In this document: positions 44,693 through 53,534 of the stretch, piece by piece
How positions within the stretch are numbered: the first letter of the stretch is position 1
Layout: each line of letters begins with the position of its first letter
Source: Limibacillus sp.
GTDB lineage: Bacteria > Pseudomonadota > Alphaproteobacteria > Kiloniellales > CECT-8803
NCBI GenBank assembly: GCA_037379885.1
Contig: JARRJC010000013.1
Coordinates: 1 to 64,000 of the forward strand
Length of the DNA stretch: 64,000 nt
Direction: 5' to 3'
Translations under genes and position numbers: made by a program
Notes under the pieces: model-generated
What the model saw: only the letters and a program-made list of their open reading frames with translations
Databases searched by the model: none
What the model was told of the DNA's origin: nothing

Positions 44693-44728
44693 CTGTTCCG
44701 GGCCGCAAAGTAGCCGGGATTACCGCGA

Positions 44729-45127
44729 TCAGTCCTCGCGCTTTTCCAGGTCCTCGGCCGTGATGTCTTCGAAGATCATGCCGAGAGCCGCTGCGGGATC
44801 GTCTTCGGCCGCAGCGCTCGCCTCATCGCTTTCGGCGACGGGGCTTTCCTCGCCGGCTGCTTCGCTCTCGGCTGCGACTTCCTCTTCAGGCTCGTCGCGC
44901 TCGTTGTGCTTTTGAAGACCGCTGACGATGCTCTCCTCCAGGGTCTCCAGGCTCACCGTCTCCTCGGCGATCTCGCGCAGCGCGACGACCGGGTTCTTAT
45001 CGCGGTCGCGGTCGATGGTGAGCGGCGCGCCGGCGGAAATCTCGCGGGCGCGCTGACCGGCCAGCAGAACCAGATCGAAACGGTTGGGAACCTTGGTTAC
45101 GCAATCTTCGACGGTAACGCGTGCCAT
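44729..45127 (-). CDS. rpoZ: RNA polymerase omega subunit
   Basis: 132 residues. The N-terminal 65 hold the omega fold: [29 protein letters not shown] and [15 protein letters not shown], which stabilises the beta-prime subunit. The remaining half is an acidic Glu/Ala/Ser-rich tail, usual in alphaproteobacterial omega. It is next to rsh, the common rpoZ-spoT neighbourhood, but with a terminator between them. Confidence 0.96.
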   Translation of the reverse strand: MARVTVEDCVTKVPNRFDLVLLAGQRAREISAGAPLTIDRDRDKNPVVALREIAEETVSLETLEESIVSGLQKHNERDEPEEEVAAESEAAGEESPVAESDEASAAAEDDPAAALGMIFEDITAEDLEKRED

Positions 45128-45263
45128 GGGTTCTAAAGCTCCTTTAAGCTGAGGGATCGCGGCAGCGGCAAAGCCGGTGCGGACCGCCTGAAATCAAGGT
45201 CGCGGACTATAAGCGGCGTTCAGGGGGCATGCAAGCCCGCTTTGTCATGCTTTAGCCCCGCTT

Positions 45264-45770
45264 TCAACCCGGCTCTTTCTCCAGGAGTGAGATGCTGTCG
45301 TCCTTGGGCAGAGCGCGCGCCATCTCCGCCACGCTGGCCCCGGTCACCGGGTGACGCCAGCCGGGCGCCACTTCCATCAAGGGCAGCAGCACGAAGGCGC
45401 GCTCGGCCAGACGCGGGTGCGGCAGTTGCAGCCCGTCGCGTCCGTCCCGCTGTTCCTGATGATACGCGAGGAGGTCCAGGTCCAGGACGCGGGCCGCATT
45501 GGTCTCTGCCCGGCGGCGCCCGAACCCGGCCTCAACCTCATGCAACAGCCCCAGGGTCTCTTCGGGCGAAAGGTCGCAGGTGACCTGTACCGCGCCGTTC
45601 ACGTAGTCCGGCTGATCGGACGGGGGCCAGGCGGGGCTGCGATACCAGCGAGAACGCTGCAGTATGACGACGCCCCGCTCTTCCAGCGCGCGCAGCGCGG
45701 CCTCCAGCGTCTCCCTGGGGGCGCCGTAGCGCGGGTGTGGCAGATTGGCTCCTAACGCTATAAGTATCAT
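45264..45770 (-). CDS. folK: HPPK, 6-hydroxymethyl-7,8-dihydropterin pyrophosphokinase
   Basis: Transfers pyrophosphate from ATP to 6-hydroxymethyl-dihydropterin in folate synthesis. 168 residues: MILIALGANLPHPRYG, then WYRSPAWPPSDQPDYVNGAV and the signature RVLDLDLLAYHQEQ followed by LPHPRLAERAFVLLPL, all in the proper order. It is a single gene, 136 nt upstream of rpoZ on the same strand, and divergent from the NYN gene across 183 AT-richer nt. Confidence 0.95.
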   Translation of the reverse strand: MILIALGANLPHPRYGAPRETLEAALRALEERGVVILQRSRWYRSPAWPPSDQPDYVNGAVQVTCDLSPEETLGLLHEVEAGFGRRRAETNAARVLDLDLLAYHQEQRDGRDGLQLPHPRLAERAFVLLPLMEVAPGWRHPVTGASVAEMARALPKDDSISLLEKEPG

Positions 45771-45953
45771 GCTCCTAATATAAGCCGTTGATCCGGCAGC
45801 TAATTTGCTACAGATTAATTGTGTGCCATCAAAGGCGTGATTTCAACGAAAACCGCAGAATATTTCGTTTGATTTCAATAAGATAATTAATCGGCTTAGC
45901 ATCTTTCTTTCAAGGTGCGGCCCGCGAAACTTTGATAAAGGGATTTGGCAGGT

Positions 45954-46506
45954 ATGTCCTTGCAGTTTTACCCGCATGAGAAAGTCGCGCTCTTCATTGA
46001 CGGCGCGAATCTCTATGGGACTTCGAAGTCCTTGGGCTTCGACATTGATTACAAGCGTCTGATGACCTTCTTCGGGGAAAAGGCGCATCTGATCCGCGCC
46101 TTCTACTACACGGCGCTGATCGAGGATCAGGAGTACTCCCCGATCCGCCCGCTGGTCGATTGGCTCGACTACAACGGCTACACCATGGTGACCAAGCCGA
46201 CCAAGGAGTTCACCGACGCCTCGGGCCGAGCACCTGGATCATATCGTCCTCTTCTCCGGCGACGGCGACTTCCGCCGCCTGGTCGAGGCGGTGCAGCGCA
46301 AGGGCGTCAAGGTGACGGTCATCTCCACGATCCAGACCCAGCCGCCCATGATCGCCGACGAGTTGCGCCGCCAGGCCGACCGCTTCGTCGACCTGAACGG
46401 GCTGACCGAGGAGATCGCACGCAGCGGCGGGGACGGCGGCCAGCGCAGGCCGCGCATGACGCCGGCGGACGACTACCAGGAGGACGACGAGATCTACGAC
46501 GATTGA
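45954..46506 (+). pseudogene. NYN-domain (LabA-like) nuclease gene, broken by an internal deletion with frameshift
   Basis: The ATG at 45954 opens a normal NYN protein (VALFIDGANLYGTSKSLGFD, then YYTALIEDQEYSPIRPLVDW and TKEFTDASG). At GGCC (46224-46227) the reading frame fails: the family sequence resumes in the +1 frame as AEHLDHIVLFSGDGDFRRL and runs to a proper end at 46506. The family segment normally found between ASGR and AEHLDH, which carries one of the catalytic acidic clusters, is absent. I infer a loss of about 55-60 nt between two GGCC copies. As given, the original frame would read through into the downstream glycosylase frame. Either this is a true pseudogene or an assembly/sequencing collapse. 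The intact protein would be a PIN-like RNase of about 200 residues. Confidence 0.8.
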
Positions 46507-46517
46507 GGGCTGGCGTC

Positions 46518-47189
46518 ATGGCCCGGAGAACCGCAATCCGATCTGAGAACACACCTTCCGGCGAACCGGATGGCGATTGCCGGATCTGTCCGCGCCTCGC
46601 GGCCTTCCGGGATGAGAACCGCGCGCGCCACCGGGATTTCTTCAATGCCCCCGTGCCGAGCTTCGGCGAACCCCTGCCCCGCCTGCTGATCGTCGGGTTG
46701 GCGCCCGGCCTGAAGGGGGCCAACCGGACGGGGCGCCCCTTCACCGGCGACTATGCGGGCGATCTTCTCTACCCGACGCTCATCAAGTTCGGCTGGGCGC
46801 ACGGTCGCTACGGCTCCCATCCCGAAGACGGCCTGACGCTGCGGGACTGCCGCATCACCAACGCCGTGCGCTGCGTGCCACCCGAGAACAAGCCCACCAC
46901 AGCGGAGATCCGAAGCTGCAATAGCTATCTGCGGTCGGAAATCGAGCGGCTGCGCCCGGCCTTGCACGCCATCGTCGCGCTGGGCGGGGTGGCGCATGGA
47001 GCGGTGCTGACGGCGCTCGGCCAGAAGAAGAGCGCCTACAAGTTCGCGCACGGCGCTCAGCACCGCCTTCCGGGTGGGATCCTGCTGGCCGACAGCTATC
47101 ACTGCTCGCGCTACAACACGAACACCGGACGGCTGACGCCGGAGATGTTTGAGGCGGTTTTCGAAGCCCTGAAGGAGGGACGGCGTTAG
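46518..47189 (+). CDS. Uracil-DNA glycosylase, family 5 (UdgB-like)
   Basis: 223 residues from the ATG at 46518. The first motif is [20 protein letters not shown], the family-5 form, which lacks the catalytic Asn/Asp of family 1. CRICPRL near residue 21 and the later [12 protein letters not shown] contain cysteines expected for the 4Fe-4S cluster. The last motif [19 protein letters not shown] corresponds to the HPSxxNxxTGRLT loop, here with YHCSR in place of HPSR. It removes uracil or hypoxanthine from DNA. It lies 11 nt behind the NYN gene and overlaps the convergent smpB by 4 nt. Because the NYN frame is lost, the two can be misread as one protein. Confidence 0.88.
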   Translation: MARRTAIRSENTPSGEPDGDCRICPRLAAFRDENRARHRDFFNAPVPSFGEPLPRLLIVGLAPGLKGANRTGRPFTGDYAGDLLYPTLIKFGWAHGRYGSHPEDGLTLRDCRITNAVRCVPPENKPTTAEIRSCNSYLRSEIERLRPALHAIVALGGVAHGAVLTALGQKKSAYKFAHGAQHRLPGGILLADSYHCSRYNTNTGRLTPEMFEAVFEALKEGRR

Positions 47190-47650
47190 CTGTACTCGCG
47201 GATCACGCGGGCCTTTTGACGCTCCCAATCGCGCTTCTTTTCGGTCTCGCGCTTGTCGGCCTTCTTCTTGCCGCGCGCCAGACCCAGTTCCAACTTCACG
47301 ATCCCGCGCTCGTTGAAATAGAGCGAGAGCGGCACCAGCGTCACGCCCTTCTCACGCAGCTGGCCCAGGAGCTTGTTGCGCTCACGCTTATGGAGCAGCA
47401 GCTTGCGCGGGCGGCGCGGCTCATGGTTGCTGCGCGACGCCGGCGCGTATTCGGAGAAGTGAGCGTTGATCAGATAGATCTCGCCAGACATCTCCGCGGC
47501 ATGGGCCTCCTTGATGGAGCCGTGGCCTTCGCGCAGCGCCTTTACCTCCGTGCCCAGCAGAACCAGGCCGGCCTCGAAGGTCTCCTCGATGAAATATTCG
47601 TAGCGCGCCCTGCGGTTGACCGCGATGGGGCGCGATGCCTTGCCCGCCAT
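47186..47650 (-). CDS. smpB: SsrA-binding protein SmpB
   Basis: Partner of tmRNA in trans-translation. 154 residues: [57 protein letters not shown], and the basic tail with the [14 protein letters not shown] stretch that inserts into the mRNA channel. The tmRNA gene is not in the window. It is 46 nt downstream of dapA on the same strand. Confidence 0.97.
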   Translation of the reverse strand: MAGKASRPIAVNRRARYEYFIEETFEAGLVLLGTEVKALREGHGSIKEAHAAEMSGEIYLINAHFSEYAPASRSNHEPRRPRKLLLHKRERNKLLGQLREKGVTLVPLSLYFNERGIVKLELGLARGKKKADKRETEKKRDWERQKARVIREYS

Positions 47651-47696
47651 CTCTTGTCTCCCGCTTCTATTCGATACCTATACCTTGCCCGCTCCG

Positions 47697-48587
47697 TTAG
47701 CCGTTGAGCAGACCGGCGTGGATCATGGCCTCGCGGACCAGGGTCCTGGCGTTCTCGCTGGCCGGCGCCAGCGGCAGACGCACGCGGTGATTCGACTGAC
47801 CCAGCAACTCTGCGCCGAACTTGACCGGCGCCGGGCTGGTCTCGCAGAAGAGCGCCCGGTTGAGCGGCATCAGGCGGTCGTTGATCGCCAGCGCGCCCTT
47901 CGGGTCGCCCGCCGCCCAGGCGTCGTGCATGGCCCGGCAGAGCCGGGGCGCCACGTTGGAGGTGACCGAGATGCAGCCGTGACCGCCGGCTCCCAGGAAC
48001 GGCACGATGGTGCCGTCCTCGCCGGAGAGCTGGCAGAAATCCGGGCCACAGGCCAGACGCGTATTGATCGGGCGGGTCAGGTCGTTGCTCGCGTCCTTGA
48101 CGCCGACGATGCGCGGCAACTCCGACAGACGCTTCATGGTCTCGACCGTCATGTCGATCACCGAGCGCCCCGGGATGTTGTAGATGATGATCGGCAGATC
48201 GACCGCATCGTGGATCGCCTTGTAGTGCAGGTAGAGCCCTTCCTGAGACGGCTTATTGTAGTAAGGCGTCACCACCAGGGCCGCATCGGCGCGCGACTCC
48301 TTGGCCGACTGGGTCAGCTCGATGCACTCCACCGTCGAATTGGAGCCGGTGCCCGCGATCACGGGCACGCGGCCGCTCGCGGCCTCCACGCAAAGGTCCA
48401 CGACGCGTTTGTGCTCTTCATGGCTGAGGGTGGGCGACTCGCCCGTCGTGCCGCAAGGCACAAGGGCCTGCGTACCCTCTTCGATCTGCCACTCCACGAA
48501 GGACTGGAAGGCGCTCTCATCGACACCGTCTTCGGTGAAGGGAGTTATGAGCGCGGTGATCGAACCGCGAAACATGGGACCGGACAT
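47697..48587 (-). CDS. dapA: 4-hydroxy-tetrahydrodipicolinate synthase
   Basis: Condenses pyruvate with aspartate semialdehyde, the first committed step to lysine and meso-diaminopimelate. 296 residues: PCGTTGESPTL, VVTPYYNKPSQEG (Tyr relay), Tyr136 in IIIYNIPGRS, and Lys164 in RIVGVKDAS, which forms the Schiff base with pyruvate. All key residues are in place. The leader contains a terminator-like hairpin (see separate entry). It is likely cotranscribed with smpB. Confidence 0.97.
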   Translation of the reverse strand: MSGPMFRGSITALITPFTEDGVDESAFQSFVEWQIEEGTQALVPCGTTGESPTLSHEEHKRVVDLCVEAASGRVPVIAGTGSNSTVECIELTQSAKESRADAALVVTPYYNKPSQEGLYLHYKAIHDAVDLPIIIYNIPGRSVIDMTVETMKRLSELPRIVGVKDASNDLTRPINTRLACGPDFCQLSGEDGTIVPFLGAGGHGCISVTSNVAPRLCRAMHDAWAAGDPKGALAINDRLMPLNRALFCETSPAPVKFGAELLGQSNHRVRLPLAPASENARTLVREAMIHAGLLNG

Positions 48588-48615
48588 GGCTTCTTCATTC
48601 CTGCTAGAGAACCTT

Positions 48616-48650
48616 AAAAAACGCCCGTCGCATCGGCGGGATGCGGCGCT
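48616..48650 (-). terminator. Terminator-like hairpin in the dapA leader
   Basis: On the minus strand GCGCCGCATC can pair with GATGCGACGGGCG around a short CCGCC loop and is followed by six T. It lies 29-63 nt before the dapA start codon, between the promoter region and the gene, as in transcription attenuation. An independent short RNA ending there is the alternative. Confidence 0.5.
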
Positions 48651-48800
48651 TTTGAGGGGCGCACCATAATCTTAAGGTCTTGCCGCCGCAAGCCGCCCCA
48701 AAAATGTAACGCAAGAGTGAGCGGCGGCGCGTTGTCCGGACTCCAGCGGGCCTTTAGGATGGTGCTTCCGGCTAGGTCCGGTCAGGAGACCCATGACGTG

Positions 48801-50837
48801 ATGCGCACCCGCCCTCTCGAACTTCTCACCGCCTGCCTTCTCGCCAGCGTCCTGCTTGGCGGAGGGGCGCTTTCCCAGCCGGGCCAACTCCGGGCCGAGA
48901 ACAATATGGAGAAGGCGGGCCCAACCCTCGCCGCCTCGGCGGTGGTGCAGGCCGCCCTTGATCTCGCCGATGAAGGCAAGCTCCGCGATGCCCAGGTTTT
49001 GCTGGGGCCGCTGAACGAGCCCTTGCTGGAGAGCTACCTGCTCTGGCGTGCGGCCGTCGCCGACAGCGAAGAGCCGAGCTTTTCCGAACTCTCCGCCTTT
49101 CTCGCCCGGCATCCCGGCTGGCCCTATGAAAGCTCGCTCGTCGCCGAGGCCGAGAAGCGCCTTCACGAGGGCTCAGCGATCCTGGACGATGCCGGTCTCG
49201 CTGGCTGGTTCCAGGCGCATCCGCCGGTCAGCACCGAAGGCGCGCTTCTGGCCCTGGAACTCCATCAGCGCCGCGGCGAGACGGACGCCCTGAAGACGCG
49301 CCTGGTTCAGACATGGCGGTCCCACTCGCTCGACGCGGAGCAGGAACGCCTGCTGCTCAGCCGCTACGGCAACCTGCTGACCCGGGACGACAATCTGGCG
49401 CGCCTGGAAACGCTCCTCTGGCGGCGCGATCAGGCCGGGGCCAAACGTCAGGCGAACCGTCTCGGCAGCGGCTATCCCGAGTTGGCCGAGGCGCGGCTGC
49501 GGCTCGCCTTGAATCAGGTCGGCGTGGACGCAGCCATTCGCGCCGTTCCGGAGAGCCTCCAGAACGACCCCGGCCTGCTCTACGAGCGGGCGGACTGGCG
49601 CTTGCGGCGCAACCGCGTGGAGGGGGTGGTGGAGATTCTCGATCCCCCGCCCGCCGACCTCGGCGATGCGGAGCGCTGGTGGCGCATGCGCCACTGGGCC
49701 GCGCGCGAAGCTCTCGACGAGGGGCGCATCGACCTCGCCTACCGCCTCTCGATCAACCATGGGATGGACCGGGGTCTCGGCTTCGCTCAGGGCGAGTGGC
49801 TGGCCGGCTGGCTGGCGCTGCGCTATCAGGACAAGCCCGCTCTCGCGCTGAGCCACTTCGAGACGCTCTATGAGAACGTCGGCACACCCATCAGCCTGGG
49901 CCGCGCCGCCTACTGGGCCGGGCGGGCCGCCGCGGCGGCGGGAGATGCCGAAAAGGCGAAAGCCTGGTATCTGAAGGCAGCCGAGCAGACCACAACCTTC
50001 TACGGGCAGTTGGGCGCCGCGGAGGCGGGCATCCGGCAGCTCCGGGTCTGGCCCGTGACGGCCGAAGCGCCGGGCGCCACGGCGGAAGGCCGCAGCGCCT
50101 TCGAGGCGACCGACCGAGTGCAGCTTATCCGCAGCCTCGCCCGCTACCAGGAGAACGACCGGATCAATGCCTTCCTGGTCGGACTGCGCGACGAGGCGAA
50201 GACGCCCGAGGCCTATCGCATGGTGGCCGAACTGGCCCTGGACGCGGAGCGTCCCGACCTGGCGCTGCTGACCGCCAAGACGGCCCAGACCGAGAACATC
50301 TATCTGGCCGATTTCCTTTACCCGACCCCGCCGGTGGCCCCGGTCGACATGACCAGCCTCGCCGGAACGCCTGAGCCCGCTCTGGTGCTGGGCCTGATCC
50401 GGCAGGAGAGTCTCTTCAACAAGAAAGCGGTAAGCCGGGTCGGCGCGCGCGGCCTGATGCAGTTGATGCCCGGCACCGCCAAGCGGACCGCGCCCAAGGC
50501 GGGGCTGCGCTACGACTCCGCACGGCTGACCGAGGACCCCGACTACAACGTCGCCCTCGGGCGGCACTATCTGGCCGAGATGCTGGAGCGCTACGACGGT
50601 CAGCACATTCTGGCGATCGCCGCCTACAACGCCGGACCGGGCCGGGTCGACGAATGGCTGGAGCGTTTCGGCGCGCCGCCCTCCGACCCTTACGGGGCCA
50701 TCGACTGGATCGAGCGCATCCCGTTCTATGAGACCCGAAACTACGTTCAGCGCGTGTTGGAGGCCATGGTGGTCTATCGCCAGCGCCTTCAGCCTGGCGA
50801 GCAATACGCCCTGTTGTTGCCCGACGCGCTTCGATAA
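48801..50837 (+). CDS. Soluble lytic murein transglycosylase (SLT)
   Basis: 678 residues. A signal peptide covers about 1-30 (MRTRPLELLTACLLASVLLG). A long helical superhelical U/L region (about 45-520) follows, and the C-terminal SLT domain has LVLGLIRQESLFNKKAVSRV with the catalytic Glu near residue 535, ARGLMQLMPGTAKRTA and AIAAYNAGPGRVDEWL. It cleaves glycan strands to 1,6-anhydroMurNAc in the periplasm. The ATG at 48801 was chosen on the basis of the signal peptide; GTG at 48798 is possible. It is the head of a plus-strand run toward the HAD gene. Confidence 0.92.
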   Translation: MRTRPLELLTACLLASVLLGGGALSQPGQLRAENNMEKAGPTLAASAVVQAALDLADEGKLRDAQVLLGPLNEPLLESYLLWRAAVADSEEPSFSELSAFLARHPGWPYESSLVAEAEKRLHEGSAILDDAGLAGWFQAHPPVSTEGALLALELHQRRGETDALKTRLVQTWRSHSLDAEQERLLLSRYGNLLTRDDNLARLETLLWRRDQAGAKRQANRLGSGYPELAEARLRLALNQVGVDAAIRAVPESLQNDPGLLYERADWRLRRNRVEGVVEILDPPPADLGDAERWWRMRHWAAREALDEGRIDLAYRLSINHGMDRGLGFAQGEWLAGWLALRYQDKPALALSHFETLYENVGTPISLGRAAYWAGRAAAAAGDAEKAKAWYLKAAEQTTTFYGQLGAAEAGIRQLRVWPVTAEAPGATAEGRSAFEATDRVQLIRSLARYQENDRINAFLVGLRDEAKTPEAYRMVAELALDAERPDLALLTAKTAQTENIYLADFLYPTPPVAPVDMTSLAGTPEPALVLGLIRQESLFNKKAVSRVGARGLMQLMPGTAKRTAPKAGLRYDSARLTEDPDYNVALGRHYLAEMLERYDGQHILAIAAYNAGPGRVDEWLERFGAPPSDPYGAIDWIERIPFYETRNYVQRVLEAMVVYRQRLQPGEQYALLLPDALR

Positions 50838-50849
50838 CCTTTCGTCCTA

Positions 50850-50879
50850 AGCTGTGACGACAGCTCAGCTGTGACGACA
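50850..50879 (+). repeat. Short tandem repeat AGCTGTGACGACA, 17-bp period
   Basis: Two identical 13-bp copies at 50850-50862 and 50867-50879, spaced by GCTC. The first copy with its spacer also forms the perfect palindrome AGCTGT-gacg-ACAGCT (50850-50865). It lies 17-47 nt before the HAD gene start, in a place fitting a small operator or a recent duplication. Confidence 0.7.
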
Positions 50880-50896
50880 CCTCTGGGAGCCGAGCC

Positions 50897-51595
50897 ATGA
50901 GCGATGAGTCCTGGGCCGACAAGAAGGCCTGTGTTTTTGATGCCTACGGCACCTTGTTCGACGTGCACTCCGCGGCCTCCAAGCTCGCCGAGCGCATCGG
51001 CACCAACAGCGAGGCGCTCTCCAACCTCTGGCGTCAGAAGCAGCTGGAGTACACCTGGCTGCGCGCGCTGATGCCCGCTCATGTCGATTTCTGGAAGGTG
51101 ACCGGCGATGCCCTGGACTTCGCCATGGAAGCCTACGGCCTGACCAGCCAGGAGCTGCGGGACGACCTCATGGAGCTCTATCTCCGGCTCGACGCCTATC
51201 CCGAGGTGCCGGACTGCCTGAAGCGGCTGAAAGAGGCCGGGATCAAGACCGCGATCCTTTCCAACGGAGAGCCGCGCATGTTGAGCTCCGCGGTGGACTC
51301 CGCGGGCCTGGCGTCCCTGCTGGACGAGAACCTCTCCGTCGAGGAAGTCGGGGTCTTCAAGCCCCATCCCAAGGTCTACCAACTGGCCGTCGACAGGCTG
51401 GGGGTGAAACCCTCTGAGATTTGCTTTGTCTCCTCCAACGCCTGGGATGCAGCCGGGGCCGCGCATTTCGGCTTTTCCGTCTGCTGGCTCAACCGTTTCG
51501 CCAAGCAGTGGGAGAAGCTGCCCGGCGAGCCCAAGGCCGTGATCCACACGCTGGACGAACTGCCCCTGCCGCTGCGCGAAGAGAACGGGGACTGA
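50897..51595 (+). CDS. Haloacid dehalogenase, type II
   Basis: 232 residues of the HAD superfamily, L-2-haloacid dehalogenase group. Nucleophile Asp in CVFDAYGTLFD (about residue 15), ILSNGEPRML with the conserved SNG, and FKPHPKVYQLA plus FVSSNAWDAAGA, which are the Lys and the SSNxWD motif specific to 2-haloacid dehalogenases, followed by CWLNR. The motif set favours dehalogenation over phosphatase activity, but physiological substrates in such bacteria are often unclear. It starts an operon with the hydrolase (3-nt gap) and the dehydratase. Confidence 0.88.
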   Translation: MSDESWADKKACVFDAYGTLFDVHSAASKLAERIGTNSEALSNLWRQKQLEYTWLRALMPAHVDFWKVTGDALDFAMEAYGLTSQELRDDLMELYLRLDAYPEVPDCLKRLKEAGIKTAILSNGEPRMLSSAVDSAGLASLLDENLSVEEVGVFKPHPKVYQLAVDRLGVKPSEICFVSSNAWDAAGAAHFGFSVCWLNRFAKQWEKLPGEPKAVIHTLDELPLPLREENGD

Positions 51596-51598
51596 GAC

Positions 51599-52516
51599 TT
51601 GTCGGGTCCGGAAGGCGCGCTGGAGATACCCGAGGGCCCGAAGGTCTGGCGCATAGCCATGCGCGACGGCCTCACCCTCCATGTCGAGGAGTGGGGCTCC
51701 CGCCGGGCCGAAGGAACGCCTCTGCTCTGCCTCAGCGGTCTGACCCGCAACGCCTGGGACTTCGAGACGCTGGCGCGCCGTCATTCCGGCAAGCGGCGCG
51801 TGGTGACCTTCGATTTCCGGGGCCGGGGCCGCTCGGATTTCGATCCCGAGCCGCTCAACTACAATCCCCGGCAGTACCTGGAGGATATCCAGCAGGTTTG
51901 CGCGGCGCTCTGCCTGCACGGCTTCGTGGCGGTCGGCACCTCCATGGGGGGGCTGCTGACCTTCGGCCTGGGCGTGGTCATGCCCTCCGCCCTGCGCGGC
52001 GCGGTGATCAACGACATCGGCCCGGTCTACGAGTCCAGCGGCTTGCAGCGCATTCTCGACTACGTCGGCAGCGATCACCCAGTGGAGACCTGGGACGAAG
52101 CCCTGCGGACCCTAGAGGAGACCTTTCCCGAGGGCAGTTACCCGCGCGCCGACCGCGCGACCTGGAACAAGATCGCCAAGACCTCCTTCAAGCGCGGCGG
52201 GGATGGGAAGCTCCATGCCTCCTGGGATGTGCGGATCGCCCAGGCGCTTACCGGGCAGGACGAGGGGGAGTTCGACCTTTGGGCCTTGTTCGAAAGCCTG
52301 AAGCCTCATCCGCTCCTGCTACTGCGCGGCGAGACCTCGGACCTCCTGAGCGAGGAGACCGCGGAAGAGATGGGCGAGCGGCACGGTAAGATGTCACTGG
52401 TCACTGTCGCCGGAACGCCGCATGCTCCTACCCTGGACGAGAGCGAAGCAATAAAGGCGATCGATGACTTCCTTGATGAATGCGACAGAGCTGAGCGTCA
52501 CCCTGACCGACATTGA
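51599..52516 (+). CDS. Alpha/beta hydrolase
   Basis: 305 residues starting from a TTG at 51599, 3 nt behind the HAD gene. The nucleophile elbow is GTSMGGLLTF, the oxyanion strand region has LCLSGLTRNAWDFE, and the C-terminal His follows VAGTPHAPTLDESEA. The cap region (about 170-220) is of helical type. It could be an esterase, haloperoxidase-like or C-C hydrolase; the sequence does not decide. The last 53 nt overlap the start of the dehydratase gene. Confidence 0.85.
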   Translation: MSGPEGALEIPEGPKVWRIAMRDGLTLHVEEWGSRRAEGTPLLCLSGLTRNAWDFETLARRHSGKRRVVTFDFRGRGRSDFDPEPLNYNPRQYLEDIQQVCAALCLHGFVAVGTSMGGLLTFGLGVVMPSALRGAVINDIGPVYESSGLQRILDYVGSDHPVETWDEALRTLEETFPEGSYPRADRATWNKIAKTSFKRGGDGKLHASWDVRIAQALTGQDEGEFDLWALFESLKPHPLLLLRGETSDLLSEETAEEMGERHGKMSLVTVAGTPHAPTLDESEAIKAIDDFLDECDRAERHPDRH

Positions 52517-53471
52517 AGAAGCGGCGCGGCGGCTCGACGGCGTCGCGATCAGGACGCCACTTCTGAACTTCGCGGCCCTGGACGAGCGGGTCGGCGGGCG
52601 CGTCCTCATCAAGCCGGAGATCCTGCAGCGCACCGGCTCTTTCAAGTTCAGAGGCGCCTACAACGCGCTCTCCCATCTTCCCGAAGACGCCCGGACGCGG
52701 GGAGTGGTCGCTTATTCCTCGGGCAACCACGCACAGGGGGTCTCCCTCGCCGCCAAGCTTCTGGGTATACCGGCCACCATCATCATGCCCGGCGACTCAC
52801 CAGAGATTAAAGTCGCGAACACAAAGGGTTATGGCGCGGAGGTCATCCACTACGACCGCTTCAACGAGTCGCGCGACATCATCGCCGAGAGGATTCAGCG
52901 CGAGCGAGGAAGCTACTTGATCCGCCCCTACGACGATCCCCGGATCATCGCGGGCCAAGGCACCTGTGGCCTGGAACTTGTGGACCAGGCGAAGGAGCGC
53001 GGCATCGGGCTCGACGCCGTTTTGACCTGCTGCGGCGGGGGCGGGCTGACGGCGGGCGTGGCGATCGCCGTCAAGTCGCAGCTCCCGGGCGTGGAGATGC
53101 ATCTGGTCGAGCCGGCGGAGTTCGACGACACCGGGCGCTCGCTGAAGAGCGGCCAGGCGGAGCGGAACGATCCCGCCGCCCGCTCGATCTGCGATGCGCT
53201 GCTCTCTCCGACTCCGGGTGAGATCACCCTGCCGATCAATCTTCAGATGGTGGACAGCGGCCTGGGCGTCACGGACGACGAGGTACGCAGCGCCATGGCT
53301 TATGCCTACCGGGTCTTGAAGCTGGTGGTGGAGCCCGGCGGCGCCGTGACCTTGGCCGCGCTCCTGGCGGGGCGGCTGCCGACCCGCGACCGCACGCTCG
53401 CGATCGTGCTTTCAGGGGGCAACGTCGACTGGCAGATGACGCAAGAAGCCCTCCAGCGCAGCAGCCTCTAA
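52464..53471 (+). CDS. Threonine/serine dehydratase, short PLP form
   Basis: 335 residues of fold-type II PLP enzymes. The PLP lysine is in RTGSFKFRGAYNAL (near residue 60), the phosphate loop is CCGGGGLTAGV, and SGGNVDW ends the catalytic core. There is no ACT regulatory domain, so it belongs to the catabolic threonine dehydratase, serine racemase or EutB-like groups, not to biosynthetic IlvA. The ATG at 52464 lies inside the previous gene; the alternative ATG at 52476 would shorten the overlap to 41 nt. AAAGGCG precedes the first. Confidence 0.9.
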   Translation: MTSLMNATELSVTLTDIEEAARRLDGVAIRTPLLNFAALDERVGGRVLIKPEILQRTGSFKFRGAYNALSHLPEDARTRGVVAYSSGNHAQGVSLAAKLLGIPATIIMPGDSPEIKVANTKGYGAEVIHYDRFNESRDIIAERIQRERGSYLIRPYDDPRIIAGQGTCGLELVDQAKERGIGLDAVLTCCGGGGLTAGVAIAVKSQLPGVEMHLVEPAEFDDTGRSLKSGQAERNDPAARSICDALLSPTPGEITLPINLQMVDSGLGVTDDEVRSAMAYAYRVLKLVVEPGGAVTLAALLAGRLPTRDRTLAIVLSGGNVDWQMTQEALQRSSL

Positions 53472-53534
53472 AGAGGCCAGCGCCGAAGGGCTTTCTAGGA
53501 TCGAACGCCGGCGGCGTGAGCCGCCCGCCTGGAA

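Noticed and set aside
45843-46088. 81-codon minus-strand frame between folK and the NYN gene
   Set aside because: It overlaps the well-conserved N-terminus of the NYN gene and has no recognisable start signal or family.
45945-47189. A single 414-codon fusion of NYN domain and uracil-DNA glycosylase
   Set aside because: The middle segment is out-of-frame Arg/Pro-rich sequence; the true NYN C-terminus lies in another frame, and the glycosylase has its own start at 46518.
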